Shown here: positions 9,248-17,963 of the stretch, piece after piece
Numbering within the stretch: the first letter of the stretch is position 1
Layout: the number at the start of each line of letters is the position of its first letter
Program-made: the position numbers and the translations under genes
The notes under the pieces: model-generated
Told to the model about the DNA's origin: nothing
What the model saw: only the letters and a program-made list of their open reading frames with translations
Database searches by the model: none
DNA from: JBDKVA01 sp039679375
GTDB taxonomy: Bacteria; Bacillota; Clostridia; Acetivibrionales; DTU013
Assembly: GCA_039679375.1 (NCBI GenBank)
Contig: JBDKVA010000162.1
Span: 1-49,130, forward strand
Reading direction: 5' to 3'
Length of the DNA: 49,130 bases

Positions 9248-9326
9248 ATTAATAGTTATTCGGTAAGCATGGTAAATAAATAAGCAGTAGTTGGAAAATA
9301 AATTTAAATGATGGGGGAATGCAATC

Positions 9327-10514
9327 ATGCTATTGATGTATGCCTGTGTTGCAGTTGCAATCGTATTTTGCTTATTCTATTGTTCACAGCTTATTTTCTT
9401 CAAGCTTCATCTTAACTGGACAAACCGGATCATTCAATCCGGTGAGGAAGACGAGAGGACTGGCGTAAGTATTATTCACCCTATCAAGGATCTGGACTTT
9501 GAACTTGACAAAAATATTGAAACCTGGTTTTCGCAGAATTACAGAGGCCCGGTACAACATATATTCAGCTTTCAGACGCCTGATGATCCGGCGATACCGG
9601 TTGTAAAAGCATTGTTGGAAAAAAATCCAGCAATAGACGGTAAAGTCATCGTAAACCCTGTTATGCAGGGAGTGAATGGCAAGAGTTCAAACATGGTCTA
9701 CGGAATGAGGGAAGCCAAATACGATATCGTAATGTTTGGCGACAGTGACCTTCGCATCAAACCGGACTTTATTGTTAAAATGGTACGTCCTCTGAAGGAT
9801 GAGAAGGTTGGCATCACTACATGCGGCCAGGTAAACATGGGTGGCCGTGATTTCTGGACCAGATTCTTTACTTTCACGCAAAATACTGAAACGGATTTCT
9901 TATGGGCTTTTCTTACCAAACTCGGTGTAGACGTCGGAGCAACCGGCGCGGCCTTTGCAATGAGAAAGAAACTCCTCAAGGATATAGGCGGCCTGGAAGC
10001 TTTCGGAGGGTCACTTCTGGAAGATCTGCACCTTGGCAATACGCTGTACAAAATGGGGTACAAGCTTGTACTCGGACCGTTCCTTGAATGCCATGTCCAG
10101 AAGCTTGCCAGAGAAAAGTCATTTAATTATGCAAGGCGTATAGCTGTCGGCATAAAGGCACATATTGCAGTCGAACTCCCGTCATTTGTGCTTATGATGT
10201 TCTGGTACTGGGCGATATTGATATTAGGGCTTGCATTCCGAAACATTGACGTCATCTATCTATCCCTTATTCTTATGGGCATTAGGACTATCCATGGCCT
10301 TGTAATGAGGGTATTGACCAATAACAAGATCGTGCTCTCCGATGTTATCACGCCTTTGTTTTTTGACCTGTTTGCAACCTTCTATCTTTTGTTCTCCTTC
10401 AATAGCAATTCAGTTACGTGGAGAGGGATAGAGTATGAAGTAAAAAAAGGAGGCTATATTGAAGCCTCTCTGTATCAGTCCGATGTACTGGAAGAGGAAA
10501 AGTTAGAAAGCTAA
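9327..10514 (+). CDS. Membrane glycosyltransferase, family 2/21 type
   Basis: A 395-residue membrane GT-A enzyme resembling ceramide/hopanoid glucosyltransferases (GT21). One N-terminal membrane segment (about 2-26) is followed by the catalytic domain. GDSDLR (metal-binding DxD, D139 and D141) and SLLEDLHLGN (a likely base/acceptor motif) are present, then two to four membrane segments from about residue 285. The QxxRW motif usual in processive or GT21 enzymes is not clear: the matching region reads NYARRIAVG, so chemistry may differ. A GGGG ribosome site precedes the ATG. It is followed after 42 nt by a YjbQ-type gene, probably in one transcript. Sugar donor and lipid acceptor are unknown. 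Confidence 0.85.
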   Translation: MLLMYACVAVAIVFCLFYCSQLIFFKLHLNWTNRIIQSGEEDERTGVSIIHPIKDLDFELDKNIETWFSQNYRGPVQHIFSFQTPDDPAIPVVKALLEKNPAIDGKVIVNPVMQGVNGKSSNMVYGMREAKYDIVMFGDSDLRIKPDFIVKMVRPLKDEKVGITTCGQVNMGGRDFWTRFFTFTQNTETDFLWAFLTKLGVDVGATGAAFAMRKKLLKDIGGLEAFGGSLLEDLHLGNTLYKMGYKLVLGPFLECHVQKLAREKSFNYARRIAVGIKAHIAVELPSFVLMMFWYWAILILGLAFRNIDVIYLSLILMGIRTIHGLVMRVLTNNKIVLSDVITPLFFDLFATFYLLFSFNSNSVTWRGIEYEVKKGGYIEASLYQSDVLEEEKLES

Positions 10515-10556
10515 AGATTCGATTACCAAATAATAAAGTGGTTTAAGGGGTACTCC

Positions 10557-10973
10557 ATGAAGTCATACCGTGAAGAATTGAATTTTAATATTCCTTCAAG
10601 AAGGGCGTATGTCAATATCACTGCCCAGGTACAAAATTGCATTGACAAAAGCGGAATAAAGGAAGGTTTGGTTTTGGTAAATGCCATGAACATCACCTCG
10701 AGTGTATTCGTGAATGATGACGAATCGGGACTGCATGAGGATTTTGAAAAATGGCTCGAAAAGCTGGCGCCTGAAAAACCGTATAACCAATACCGGCATA
10801 ACGGCTTCGAGGATAATGCGGACGCCCACCTGAAACGCCAGGTCATGGGCCGGGAGGCAGTTGCGGCAATAACAGGCGGGAAGCTGGATTTCGGAACATG
10901 GGAACAGATATTTTATGGGGAATACGATGGAAAGAGGCCCAAAAGAGTTCTGGTAAAAATCATAGGCGAATAA
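10557..10973 (+). CDS. YjbQ/UPF0047 family protein
   Basis: A 138-residue single-domain protein of the YjbQ family, some members of which have secondary thiamine-phosphate synthase activity; the true role is uncertain. Family blocks are visible: NAMNITSSVFVNDDE, YRHNGFEDNADAHLKRQVMG and LDFGTWEQIFYGEYDG. The first block usually has a conserved His before TS/TA (H-x-T-[SA]); here the codon is AAC, giving Asn. The later His pair (RHN, AHLK) is kept. Length is normal. The start has AAGGGG eight nucleotides upstream. It probably shares a transcript with the preceding glycosyltransferase. Confidence 0.88.
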   Translation: MKSYREELNFNIPSRRAYVNITAQVQNCIDKSGIKEGLVLVNAMNITSSVFVNDDESGLHEDFEKWLEKLAPEKPYNQYRHNGFEDNADAHLKRQVMGREAVAAITGGKLDFGTWEQIFYGEYDGKRPKRVLVKIIGE

Positions 10974-11084
10974 GCGCATTTAGAGAAGACAAATCTTTGA
11001 ATTCATACGTATAACGGTCGAAGGAAGCATTAATCTGTTAAAGGGATGTATTCCATTGTATTTTTATATTCAGGGGGAGAATAA

Positions 11085-12029
11085 ATGAGAAGAAGAGTTT
11101 TTAAAGTTGTCACCTTACTTGCAGGAATGGCTGTAATGGCGGTTATGTCCAGCGGATGCTATCTGTGGCACCAGGTTGAATCAAATCAGGTGGGGCTTCA
11201 GATGGATGATGGAGTTACCATCAGCAAGGTTGTCGGTTCGGGACGGTATACCAAGGCGGCTCCTTTTGCTAAAATGCAGGAAGTCGATGTTTCCGCAAAA
11301 ACCGTGATATGGGAAGACCCTGATTTATGGACGTCGGATAAGCAGCCTGTCCAGTTCAAAATATCTCTTACCTATTCCAGAAAAAGAGATACGGATTCCG
11401 TTAAAAAAATGTGGGAGCAGTACAATGCCGAAGCGAGAGATGATAAGGCGCTTGAACAGCTTGTATTGACCAGGATCCCCAGGGTGGCCAAGCAGATAAC
11501 GACAAGCATGACCCTTGATCAGATGCTCGGAATAGAGGATGGCAGCCAAAAAACCGGAGACACGGGTACCGATAAAGGCCGTACCATTTTACAGGATAAC
11601 ATGTCGAAATTATTGCAGGTAGAGCTTCAGGAATGCGGAATAGACCTCCTGGATGTGGGAGTCAATGATATAGGCGTAGATGAGGAATACGCAAAAAAAC
11701 TCAAAGAGAAGGCGGCATCCAAGGTAGCATCCGAAGTTTCACAGCAAAGGACAATACAGCTGCAGGAGCAGATCAAGCAGGAACAAGCCCAGACTGCCAT
11801 TGACCTGGAAATAGCAAACAGGAAAAATCAGGTACAGGCAAAGGAAAATGAAGTATATACGTTGAATCCGCAGGCGTTTGAGCTTGAAAGGCTGAGGTTG
11901 CTAAAAGATGTCGTCGGTGAAAATGATAAGATTTATTTCATACCCGAGGGAAGCAACCTGAATGTTATACTTTCAGGAGGTAATACAAGTATTATCCCAA
12001 GCTCGACAACCGAGAAACCGGATAAGTAA
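11085..12029 (+). CDS. SPFH/Band 7 domain lipoprotein
   Basis: A 314-residue exported protein. The signal has RRR, a hydrophobic stretch and SSGC with the likely lipidated Cys at 25. Residues about 30-200 fit an SPFH (prohibitin/stomatin) fold: VGLQMDDGVTISKVVGSGRY, then QPVQFKISLTYSRK and a C-terminal ELQECGIDLLDVGVNDIGV. A helical, charged coiled-coil region (about 205-265, KLKEKAASKVASEVSQQ) and a Ser/Thr-rich tail follow. Lipoprotein SPFH proteins are less common than those with a transmembrane anchor. It has its own terminator just downstream. Function is inferred only as a membrane scaffold on the outer face. Confidence 0.8.
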   Translation: MRRRVFKVVTLLAGMAVMAVMSSGCYLWHQVESNQVGLQMDDGVTISKVVGSGRYTKAAPFAKMQEVDVSAKTVIWEDPDLWTSDKQPVQFKISLTYSRKRDTDSVKKMWEQYNAEARDDKALEQLVLTRIPRVAKQITTSMTLDQMLGIEDGSQKTGDTGTDKGRTILQDNMSKLLQVELQECGIDLLDVGVNDIGVDEEYAKKLKEKAASKVASEVSQQRTIQLQEQIKQEQAQTAIDLEIANRKNQVQAKENEVYTLNPQAFELERLRLLKDVVGENDKIYFIPEGSNLNVILSGGNTSIIPSSTTEKPDK

Positions 12030-12052
12030 AATTGCCGGGGGAAAAGTGAATT

Positions 12053-12095
12053 AAGGCTTCGGGCGGAGATGCCACTCTGTCCGGGGCCTTTTTGC
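12053..12095 (+). terminator. Terminator after the SPFH lipoprotein gene
   Basis: AAGGCTTCGGGCG can pair (with G-U wobbles) with TGTCCGGGGCCTT across a 12-nt loop, followed by a T run. It begins 24 nt after the stop codon. Confidence 0.7.
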
Positions 12096-12102
12096 TATGG
12101 AG

Positions 12103-12124
12103 CATAGCGGAATCTTGCTCCAAA
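12103..12124. repeat. Short dispersed repeat, copy 1
   Basis: CATAGCGGAATCTTGCTCCA and two more A residues match 39716-39737 at 20 of 22 positions. Both copies are intergenic and lie next to a hairpin terminator. Confidence 0.55.
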
Positions 12125-12295
12125 TAAGTGGTTTCGCGAAGCGGCGGCAGCCGTGATAAACGATTTTGCCAAGAAAAATGCGTTGTATTTTTCTGTGGTA
12201 TTATGTAGAAAAAATTGTTATAATATAAAAGTATGGAGGTTTTCTTGTTTATAAGGAATTTAATGTGGTAAAAAGTGTTTTATGGGGGGATTGAA

Positions 12296-12739
12296 ATGTC
12301 GTTTTTTAAAGAATTCAAGGAATTTGCCTTGAAAGGCAATGTAATGGATCTTGCTATCGGCGTTGTGATAGGCGCGGCATTCGGAAAGATTGTTACTTCG
12401 CTTGTCAATGATATTATTATGCCGCTGACAACTTTGATCACCGGCAATATTGATTTTGTAAAACGGTTTATTGTCCTCAACCCGGATGGAAATCCATATA
12501 CAGAAATAGATGCGGCAAGAACTGCAGGCAGAGTAACATTGAACTACGGACTTTTCATTACCAATATTATTGACTTCCTGATCATCGCCCTATCCATATT
12601 CATTATTGTAAAACAGCTGAACAGGTTTAAGCGTAAACCGGAACCTGCGCCTGTGACTACAAAAATTTGCCCTTACTGCCAGACAAGCATTCACATTGAC
12701 GCTGTAAAATGTCCAAATTGCACGTCTAATCTGAAGTAA
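12296..12739 (+). CDS. mscL: Large-conductance mechanosensitive channel with C-terminal zinc ribbon
   Basis: A 147-residue membrane channel that opens under hypo-osmotic stress. The N-terminal helix (FKEFALKGNVMDLAIGVVIGAAF) and TM1/TM2 are typical MscL, with TM2 near residues 84-105. After a short basic/proline linker (RFKRKPEPAP) comes CPYC-x12-CPNC, a four-cysteine zinc ribbon of about 27 residues replacing the usual amphipathic C-terminal bundle. I chose the ATG at 12296 because MSFFKEF is the family start and GGGGGG precedes it; the upstream frame start at 12275 adds seven odd residues. A TATAAT at 12219-12224 may be its -10. The ribbon could couple gating to metal, redox or a partner (inference). 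Confidence 0.95.
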   Translation: MSFFKEFKEFALKGNVMDLAIGVVIGAAFGKIVTSLVNDIIMPLTTLITGNIDFVKRFIVLNPDGNPYTEIDAARTAGRVTLNYGLFITNIIDFLIIALSIFIIVKQLNRFKRKPEPAPVTTKICPYCQTSIHIDAVKCPNCTSNLK

Positions 12740-12822
12740 ATCGGGGGCGGCACGGAATCGTTTCACGAAATATAACAATGATCTGACTTACTTTTCAATC
12801 ATAAATTTCAGGAGGATAATGA

Positions 12823-15800
12823 ATGAAGACATTTTATCGCTACGTAGAATTGCTGAAAAAATACTTTTTCGTTATCCTCTCATGCATGCTAATAGGCTTA
12901 TCCATTTATTATTCCGCTTCAGGCATCCTTAAAAAGGTAGTGGAGAATTCCCTTCTGGAACTGGCTAAACAGGGTGCAAACATTGTCGAAAGCGAATTGA
13001 ATAATCAATTATACATACTCGAAACCATTGCTAAAATGGATGCCATTACAGATCCGTCGGCGGATGCCGGCAAGCTGCTGGAAAGCCTGAAAAAGTTCGA
13101 GGGCGGAGATAAACACTTGAAGCTTCGTCTTACCGATACAGAAGGCTGCGTTATAACCGGCACAAATCAAACATACAATATCAGTGAGCGCAAGTATTTC
13201 CAGAAAGCGCTGCTTGGCGTCAGCAACTTCTCTGAGCCGCTTACCAGTACTATTGACGGGAAGCGCGTCATCGTTTTTGCAGTCCCGGTTTACCAGGGAG
13301 ACCAGGTGAAGTATGTATTGTCTTGTGCGTACCAATTGGAAGGATTAAGCGAAATCATTTCGGGCATCAAGTTCCTTGAACACGGAGATGCGTTTATTGT
13401 GGATTCGGTGGGTGCTTTTATCGCTCATTATAATATACGGTATGTTGAGTCACAGTTCAACATATTTCTTGAACTGAAGAAAGACCAAAGTCTTCAACGG
13501 CTGGCAGGGCTTGCTGCACACATGATAAAGGGTGAGACCGGCGCCGGACAATATTATTTCAACAATATGGAAAAGTACCTTGCATATACACCTGTTAACG
13601 GCACGACCTGGTCCATTGCCGTAGCTGCACCTAGAGATGAAGTGTTCGGCGGTGTGAACAAGATTCTGAATCTCTTGCTGTTTTCATTATTGTCAGTATC
13701 TATTGCGCTGATCATCGTCAATATCTATTTCTACTATTTGAGAAGAAACGCAAGAAGGCTTGAGGCGATGTCGCGGACTGCAATTGACGTGGCAGGGATT
13801 CTGGTAATCAAGCTCGATCATTATGGACATATCATTTATTTGAATGACCATGCTCAAAAAAGGCTTGGTTATACGAAAGGTACCTTTAAAAATGAAGTTA
13901 GCATTTTTAATTTCCTTGACAAGGAAAATGCCGGCAAACTGGATTCCATCATGTCCAATATGCAACTCGGGGTGGTGGAAAAGGATTTTGAACTGTCAAT
14001 GAAAGCGGTTAACGGAGAAATAGTTTATTTGATGCTAAATATCAATATACCTTTACCGGCGGATATGAAAGATGAAATTGAATTAATGGGTGTAGACCTC
14101 ACAGAGAGAGTAAGAAATGAAAAGCTTCTTCAGGAGAAGCATGAGGAATTGACGTCGGTATATGAAGAGCTGGCAGCCTCCGAGGAAGAACTGAAGCAGC
14201 AGCTTGAGGAAATCATCAGTCACCAGCAGAAGCTGCGTGGGAGCGAGGAGAGGTATGCTTTGGTTGTAGAGGCTTCCGGCATTGGGATCTGGGATTTGAA
14301 TGTAGTAACGAAAGATTTGTATATCTCAAAACGATGCAAGGAAATTATGGGCAACAAGAACAATTTACCTCCGGACAGCCTGAATATATGGAAAAATCAA
14401 ATACATCCGGAGGACAGGGACCTGTCTGAAAATGCTTTAAATGACTATCTGAATGGTATAACACCTTTTTACGAAATGGATTACCGTGTCAAAAATGGCT
14501 ATGGAGGGTATAATTGGGTACATACCGTATGCAAGGCGCTCTGGGGGATGGATGGAAAGGTTTTGCGCCTGGCAGGCGCCCATACTGATATTACGCAAAA
14601 GAAGATGTATGAAGAAAAAATAGAGAGGCTGGCTTATTTTGATTCATTGACAGGCCTTTACAATAAAGCTTCCATCATGGAACGGTTCACTGAAATGGTT
14701 ACGTCCGGCGTATCTAAAATTGCTCTGCTCTTCATGGACCTTGACAATTTCAAATTGACTAACGACACTTATGGACACGCTGTAGGTGATCAGCTCCTGA
14801 TTCAGATAGCAAACAGCCTGGTGGAAATCAGAGGTCTGAATATTGTATCAAGATTCGGAGGAGATGAATTTGTGATTCTTTGCTCCAATTTTGAAAAAAA
14901 CAGCGATATCGATAGGATGGCTGATAATCTGGTAAAGCATATGGACAGCGTTTTTAGGATAAGCGCATATAGCATAAACGTATCGTGCAGCGTGGGCATC
15001 GCAATATACCCATCGGATTCAGGCAATTTCGACGGGCTTTTGAAAAATGCGGATACTGCCATGTACAAAGCCAAGGAGAATGGGAAAAACAGATACGAGT
15101 TTTATAATATATCAATGAATGAAGCCATATATGAAAAACTGTACATGCAAAGCTATATGAAGCAGGCAATTGCTGAAGATGAATTCAGACTTCATTATCA
15201 ACCTCTTTATACGGCAAAAGACCAGAAATTGATCGGCTTTGAAGCGTTACTCCGGTGGACCAATCCGGAAATGGGACAGATATCGCCTGTGAGATTTATA
15301 CCGGTAGCAGAAGAGACAAGGCTGATATTGCCTATTGGAGATTGGGTTTTGAAAAATGCCTGCGGATTTCTGAAAAAGCTGCACGATATGGGTGGCGTAG
15401 ACCTTACGATGTCAATCAATATTTCCATACTTCAACTCCAGCAGCCGGATTTTGCAAACAGTGTGCTGAAGGTGCTTGAGCAGTACAATTTGCAGCCGGA
15501 AGCACTGGAGCTTGAAATAACCGAATCCGTACTGATACAATATATTGACGAGGTTGCCGATAATATATCGTTGCTGAAAAGCATCGGTATAAAGATCACT
15601 CTGGATGATTTCGGTACAGGTTATTCATCGCTCAATTATCTGACACAGCTGCCGATCAGTACACTTAAAATTGACAGGTCTTTTATTGAGCGGATTGGAA
15701 ATACTGAGGACAATAAGCTGATTATTGAACCGATTATTTTCATCAGTAAAAAAATGGGGCTGATTACTGTCGCAGAAGGTGTGGAGACAAAACTGCAGCT

Positions 15801-15915
15801 CGATTATCTGAAAAAATTGGACTGCGATGTCATACAGGGCTACCTTCTGGGAAGGCCTCAGCCTGAAGAGTCCATTATTGATCTGGTTAAAAAGCTAAAG
15901 GAAGATAACGGCTGA
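12823..15915 (+). CDS. Cache-PAS-PAS-GGDEF-EAL cyclic di-GMP protein
   Basis: A 1030-residue membrane signalling protein. An N-terminal membrane helix (about 13-32) and a second at about 284-306 flank an extracellular double-Cache sensor. Two PAS-like domains follow (about 320-425 and 480-600), joined by a coiled coil. The GGDEF domain has an intact GGDEF at 679-683, but the inhibitory RxxD is degenerate (RGLN). The EAL domain (about 765-1030) retains EALLRW (807-812), ITES, DDFGTGYSSL (from 928), KIDRSF and the late AEGVE Glu, so phosphodiesterase activity is likely. Net output could be either. It stands alone with AGGAGG upstream. The ligand of the Cache domain is unknown. Confidence 0.94.
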   Translation: MKTFYRYVELLKKYFFVILSCMLIGLSIYYSASGILKKVVENSLLELAKQGANIVESELNNQLYILETIAKMDAITDPSADAGKLLESLKKFEGGDKHLKLRLTDTEGCVITGTNQTYNISERKYFQKALLGVSNFSEPLTSTIDGKRVIVFAVPVYQGDQVKYVLSCAYQLEGLSEIISGIKFLEHGDAFIVDSVGAFIAHYNIRYVESQFNIFLELKKDQSLQRLAGLAAHMIKGETGAGQYYFNNMEKYLAYTPVNGTTWSIAVAAPRDEVFGGVNKILNLLLFSLLSVSIALIIVNIYFYYLRRNARRLEAMSRTAIDVAGILVIKLDHYGHIIYLNDHAQKRLGYTKGTFKNEVSIFNFLDKENAGKLDSIMSNMQLGVVEKDFELSMKAVNGEIVYLMLNINIPLPADMKDEIELMGVDLTERVRNEKLLQEKHEELTSVYEELAASEEELKQQLEEIISHQQKLRGSEERYALVVEASGIGIWDLNVVTKDLYISKRCKEIMGNKNNLPPDSLNIWKNQIHPEDRDLSENALNDYLNGITPFYEMDYRVKNGYGGYNWVHTVCKALWGMDGKVLRLAGAHTDITQKKMYEEKIERLAYFDSLTGLYNKASIMERFTEMVTSGVSKIALLFMDLDNFKLTNDTYGHAVGDQLLIQIANSLVEIRGLNIVSRFGGDEFVILCSNFEKNSDIDRMADNLVKHMDSVFRISAYSINVSCSVGIAIYPSDSGNFDGLLKNADTAMYKAKENGKNRYEFYNISMNEAIYEKLYMQSYMKQAIAEDEFRLHYQPLYTAKDQKLIGFEALLRWTNPEMGQISPVRFIPVAEETRLILPIGDWVLKNACGFLKKLHDMGGVDLTMSINISILQLQQPDFANSVLKVLEQYNLQPEALELEITESVLIQYIDEVADNISLLKSIGIKITLDDFGTGYSSLNYLTQLPISTLKIDRSFIERIGNTEDNKLIIEPIIFISKKMGLITVAEGVETKLQLDYLKKLDCDVIQGYLLGRPQPEESIIDLVKKLKEDNG

Positions 15916-15968
15916 CAGGCTCAAAAACCAGGTAAAGCAGCAATTCGACAATAGAAAAGGTGAAAATT

Positions 15969-16394
15969 ATGGTAGAAATCATCAGGGTTAAAAATGAAGC
16001 TGAAATGAAACTTGTGCACGATATCCGCCGGGAGGTCTTTGTGGCGGAACAGGGGGTTCCGCTGGAACTGGAAATGGATGAGCTCGATAGTGAGGCAATC
16101 CATGTGCTTGCGTATGTGGATGGAGTTCCGGCAGGCTGCGGAAGGCTTCTGCTAAAAGGGGAAGAAGCTAAAATAGGCAGAGTGGCGGTAAGGAATAATA
16201 TACGGAAAAGCGGGATAGGTACCGGTATTTGCAAGCTGTTGATCAGCATAGCAGACGACAATGGCGTGAAGAGGATATATCTTGATGCGCAGCTTACAGC
16301 AGTAGATTTTTATGCTAAACTGGGCTTTGCAAAAAAAGGTGAAGCCTTTATGGAAGCAGGAATTGAACATATAAAAATGACTAAAGATATATAG
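15969..16394 (+). CDS. GNAT family N-acetyltransferase
   Basis: A 141-residue single-domain acyl-CoA-dependent transferase of the ElaA/YjcF-like group. The N-terminal block DIRREVFVAEQGVPLELEMDE and the acetyl-CoA loop VAVRNNIRKSGIGTGI are diagnostic. The ATG at 15969 is preceded by AAGGTG at good spacing; an in-frame GTG at 15960 is too close to any ribosome site. It follows the GGDEF-EAL gene by 53 nt on the same strand and may be cotranscribed. Substrate unknown. Confidence 0.9.
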   Translation: MVEIIRVKNEAEMKLVHDIRREVFVAEQGVPLELEMDELDSEAIHVLAYVDGVPAGCGRLLLKGEEAKIGRVAVRNNIRKSGIGTGICKLLISIADDNGVKRIYLDAQLTAVDFYAKLGFAKKGEAFMEAGIEHIKMTKDI

Positions 16395-16472
16395 AAATAT
16401 TTCAAAAATGCATGAATGAATGTGACAAAATAGCATAACATAATACCATATGAACTTCTAAAGGAGACCGAT

Positions 16473-16853
16473 ATGGACTATGGCTATTCGGATGTGAATT
16501 ATGGGGCTCTGACAGGATTATGGGTAATTTATCTGGCTGTTTTGGTGCTTATGATAGCAAGCCTCTGGATTCTTTTTCAAAAGGCAGGCAAGCCCGGATG
16601 GGCGGCTATCGTACCTATCTATAATACAGTCGTTATGCTTGAAATCGGCGGAAAGCCGGGTTGGTGGGTATTATTGTATTTTATACCATTTGTGAATATT
16701 GTGATAGCTATTATGGCGCTGGCCGCGTTCCTGAGAGCTTATGGAAGGGGCGGCGCCGGACCGGTTCTTTTGATGCTGTTCTTCAGTGTGATATATCTGC
16801 CTTATCTGGCATTCTCGAAGAATGTTCAGCATGTAGGTACGCCAAATGTTTAA
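16473..16853 (+). CDS. Small membrane protein, DUF5684 type
   Basis: A 126-residue protein with three to four membrane helices. The repeated phrase (A/G)GKPGWxxxxPxYN / GGKPGWWVLLYFIPFVNIVI is typical of DUF5684, often annotated as signal-peptidase-I-associated. No catalytic residues are visible. AAGGAG precedes the ATG. Function unknown. Confidence 0.8.
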   Translation: MDYGYSDVNYGALTGLWVIYLAVLVLMIASLWILFQKAGKPGWAAIVPIYNTVVMLEIGGKPGWWVLLYFIPFVNIVIAIMALAAFLRAYGRGGAGPVLLMLFFSVIYLPYLAFSKNVQHVGTPNV

Positions 16854-16897
16854 CTGGCTTTAAATAAGCAAATATACCAGACTATCGCATAATCTAT

Positions 16898-17659
16898 TTA
16901 TACTTCAATGATGCTGCCCTCAGTGCTTATAGTTACGACATTCCAGGGTATCAGTTTTCCGCTGGACATAAGCGCATTTTTAACTGCGTTTACGATACCT
17001 CCGCAGTACGGCACTTCCATTCTCAAAACAGTAATGCTTTTGATATAATGGCTTGCCAGTATTTGCGCCAGCTTCTGGGAATAATCCGACTCATCCAGCT
17101 TGGGACAGCCGATAATGGTAATCTTGCCTTTCATGAAATCTCTGTGTACGCCGGCATATGCATATGCCGTACAATCCACTGCGACAAGAAAGTGCGCGTT
17201 ATCGAAATACAGCGCATTCACTGGCACGAGCTTGATTTGGCAAGGCCACTGGCCAAGCTGCGATTCAACCCGGACTGATGCTGCAGGAACCTCCTCTTGT
17301 ACCTTTCCTGCCTGCCTGTTAATAATACGTACATATGATTCCGGACAATCGCAATGTTGTTGCTCTTCAGGGGTTGATGCCGTTGGCTTTGCTGAAGGCG
17401 CAGCTGTCTCCATTTTATCTGTCAAATGCTTTTTAACCGCTTCTTCGTCAAATGCAACGACTTCCTTCTCTTCAATCGTAATTGCATCTACAGGGCACTC
17501 GGGAAGGCAGCTGTCCAGACCATCACAGTAGCTGTCCGATACCAGTTTGACCTTACCATCTATCAATTTCAGCGCACCTACGTGGCAGGCATCCACGCAG
17601 AGGCCGCAGCCAATGCATTTTTCATCATTGATCGATACTATTTTCCTTTTCATATCCAT
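16898..17659 (-). CDS. 4Fe-4S ferredoxin-domain protein
   Basis: A 253-residue iron-sulfur protein. Residues 9-66 hold two cluster motifs: CIGCGLCVDAC followed by His, then CDGLDSCLPECP. A proline/glutamate-rich linker carries HCDCPES. The C-terminal half (about 125-253) is a conserved domain of unknown function containing VDCTAYAYA, IIGCPKLDE and VPYCGGI. Such ferredoxin fusions occur in anaerobes near redox-stress genes and probably act in electron transfer. Two start codons lie two codons apart; the second has better spacing to AAAGGA. It is convergent with the membrane gene before it. Confidence 0.85.
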   Translation of the reverse strand: MDMKRKIVSINDEKCIGCGLCVDACHVGALKLIDGKVKLVSDSYCDGLDSCLPECPVDAITIEEKEVVAFDEEAVKKHLTDKMETAAPSAKPTASTPEEQQHCDCPESYVRIINRQAGKVQEEVPAASVRVESQLGQWPCQIKLVPVNALYFDNAHFLVAVDCTAYAYAGVHRDFMKGKITIIGCPKLDESDYSQKLAQILASHYIKSITVLRMEVPYCGGIVNAVKNALMSSGKLIPWNVVTISTEGSIIEV

Positions 17660-17828
17660 TTTCCTTTTATAACTCCCGATACCTTATGAATAGAGTATAG
17701 TACAAATACAGGCATTTCAAAGGCCACCCGATATGATATAATAAAGAACAGGTGTCATTTCCGGACCATAACGGTATTTTCGATTGCAAATGGGGGTGAT
17801 TGGTTAAATTTTAAGCAATTCCAAGTAA

Positions 17829-17927
17829 GGAACAAGCGAATAATAACTTCCAATAAATCTTCCGGCAAAAATCGAAAAACCACTGATATTTTACCGGAAG
17901 AATCGTAATTAATTATTCGGTTATTCC
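17829..17927 (+). promoter_or_regulatory. Nested inverted-repeat leader of the DUF1538/P-II operon
   Basis: In the 304-bp gap upstream of 17964, outer arms 17829-17844 and 17912-17927 pair at 14 of 16 positions. Inner arms 17858-17870 and 17889-17901 (TCTTCCGG.../...CCGGAAGA) pair at 12 of 13. The whole forms a long hairpin ending 36 nt before the TTG start. A TATAAT at 17737-17742 may be the -10. It could be a structured leader or a tiny MITE. Confidence 0.5.
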
Positions 17928-17963
17928 TAAATAGTAATGGTAAAAAGAAAGGAAGTGGAATAA

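Larger units (their letters stand above)
8176..9326. other. 1.15-kb gene-free region rich in hairpins and repeat-like sequence
   Basis: No convincing gene on either strand; the short open frames show no start context or protein character. It contains an inverted repeat at 8211-8254, a degenerate ATTGCGAGC...GGCAATCTC repeat near 8306-8332, small hairpins at 8402-8421, 8683-8700 and 8717-8735 (ATTTCTGC/GCAGAAAT), an AATGGACA/TGTCCATT hairpin near 8550, the perfect 30-bp palindrome at 8981-9048, and the promoter of the next gene. It looks like stacked repetitive elements. Confidence 0.6.
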
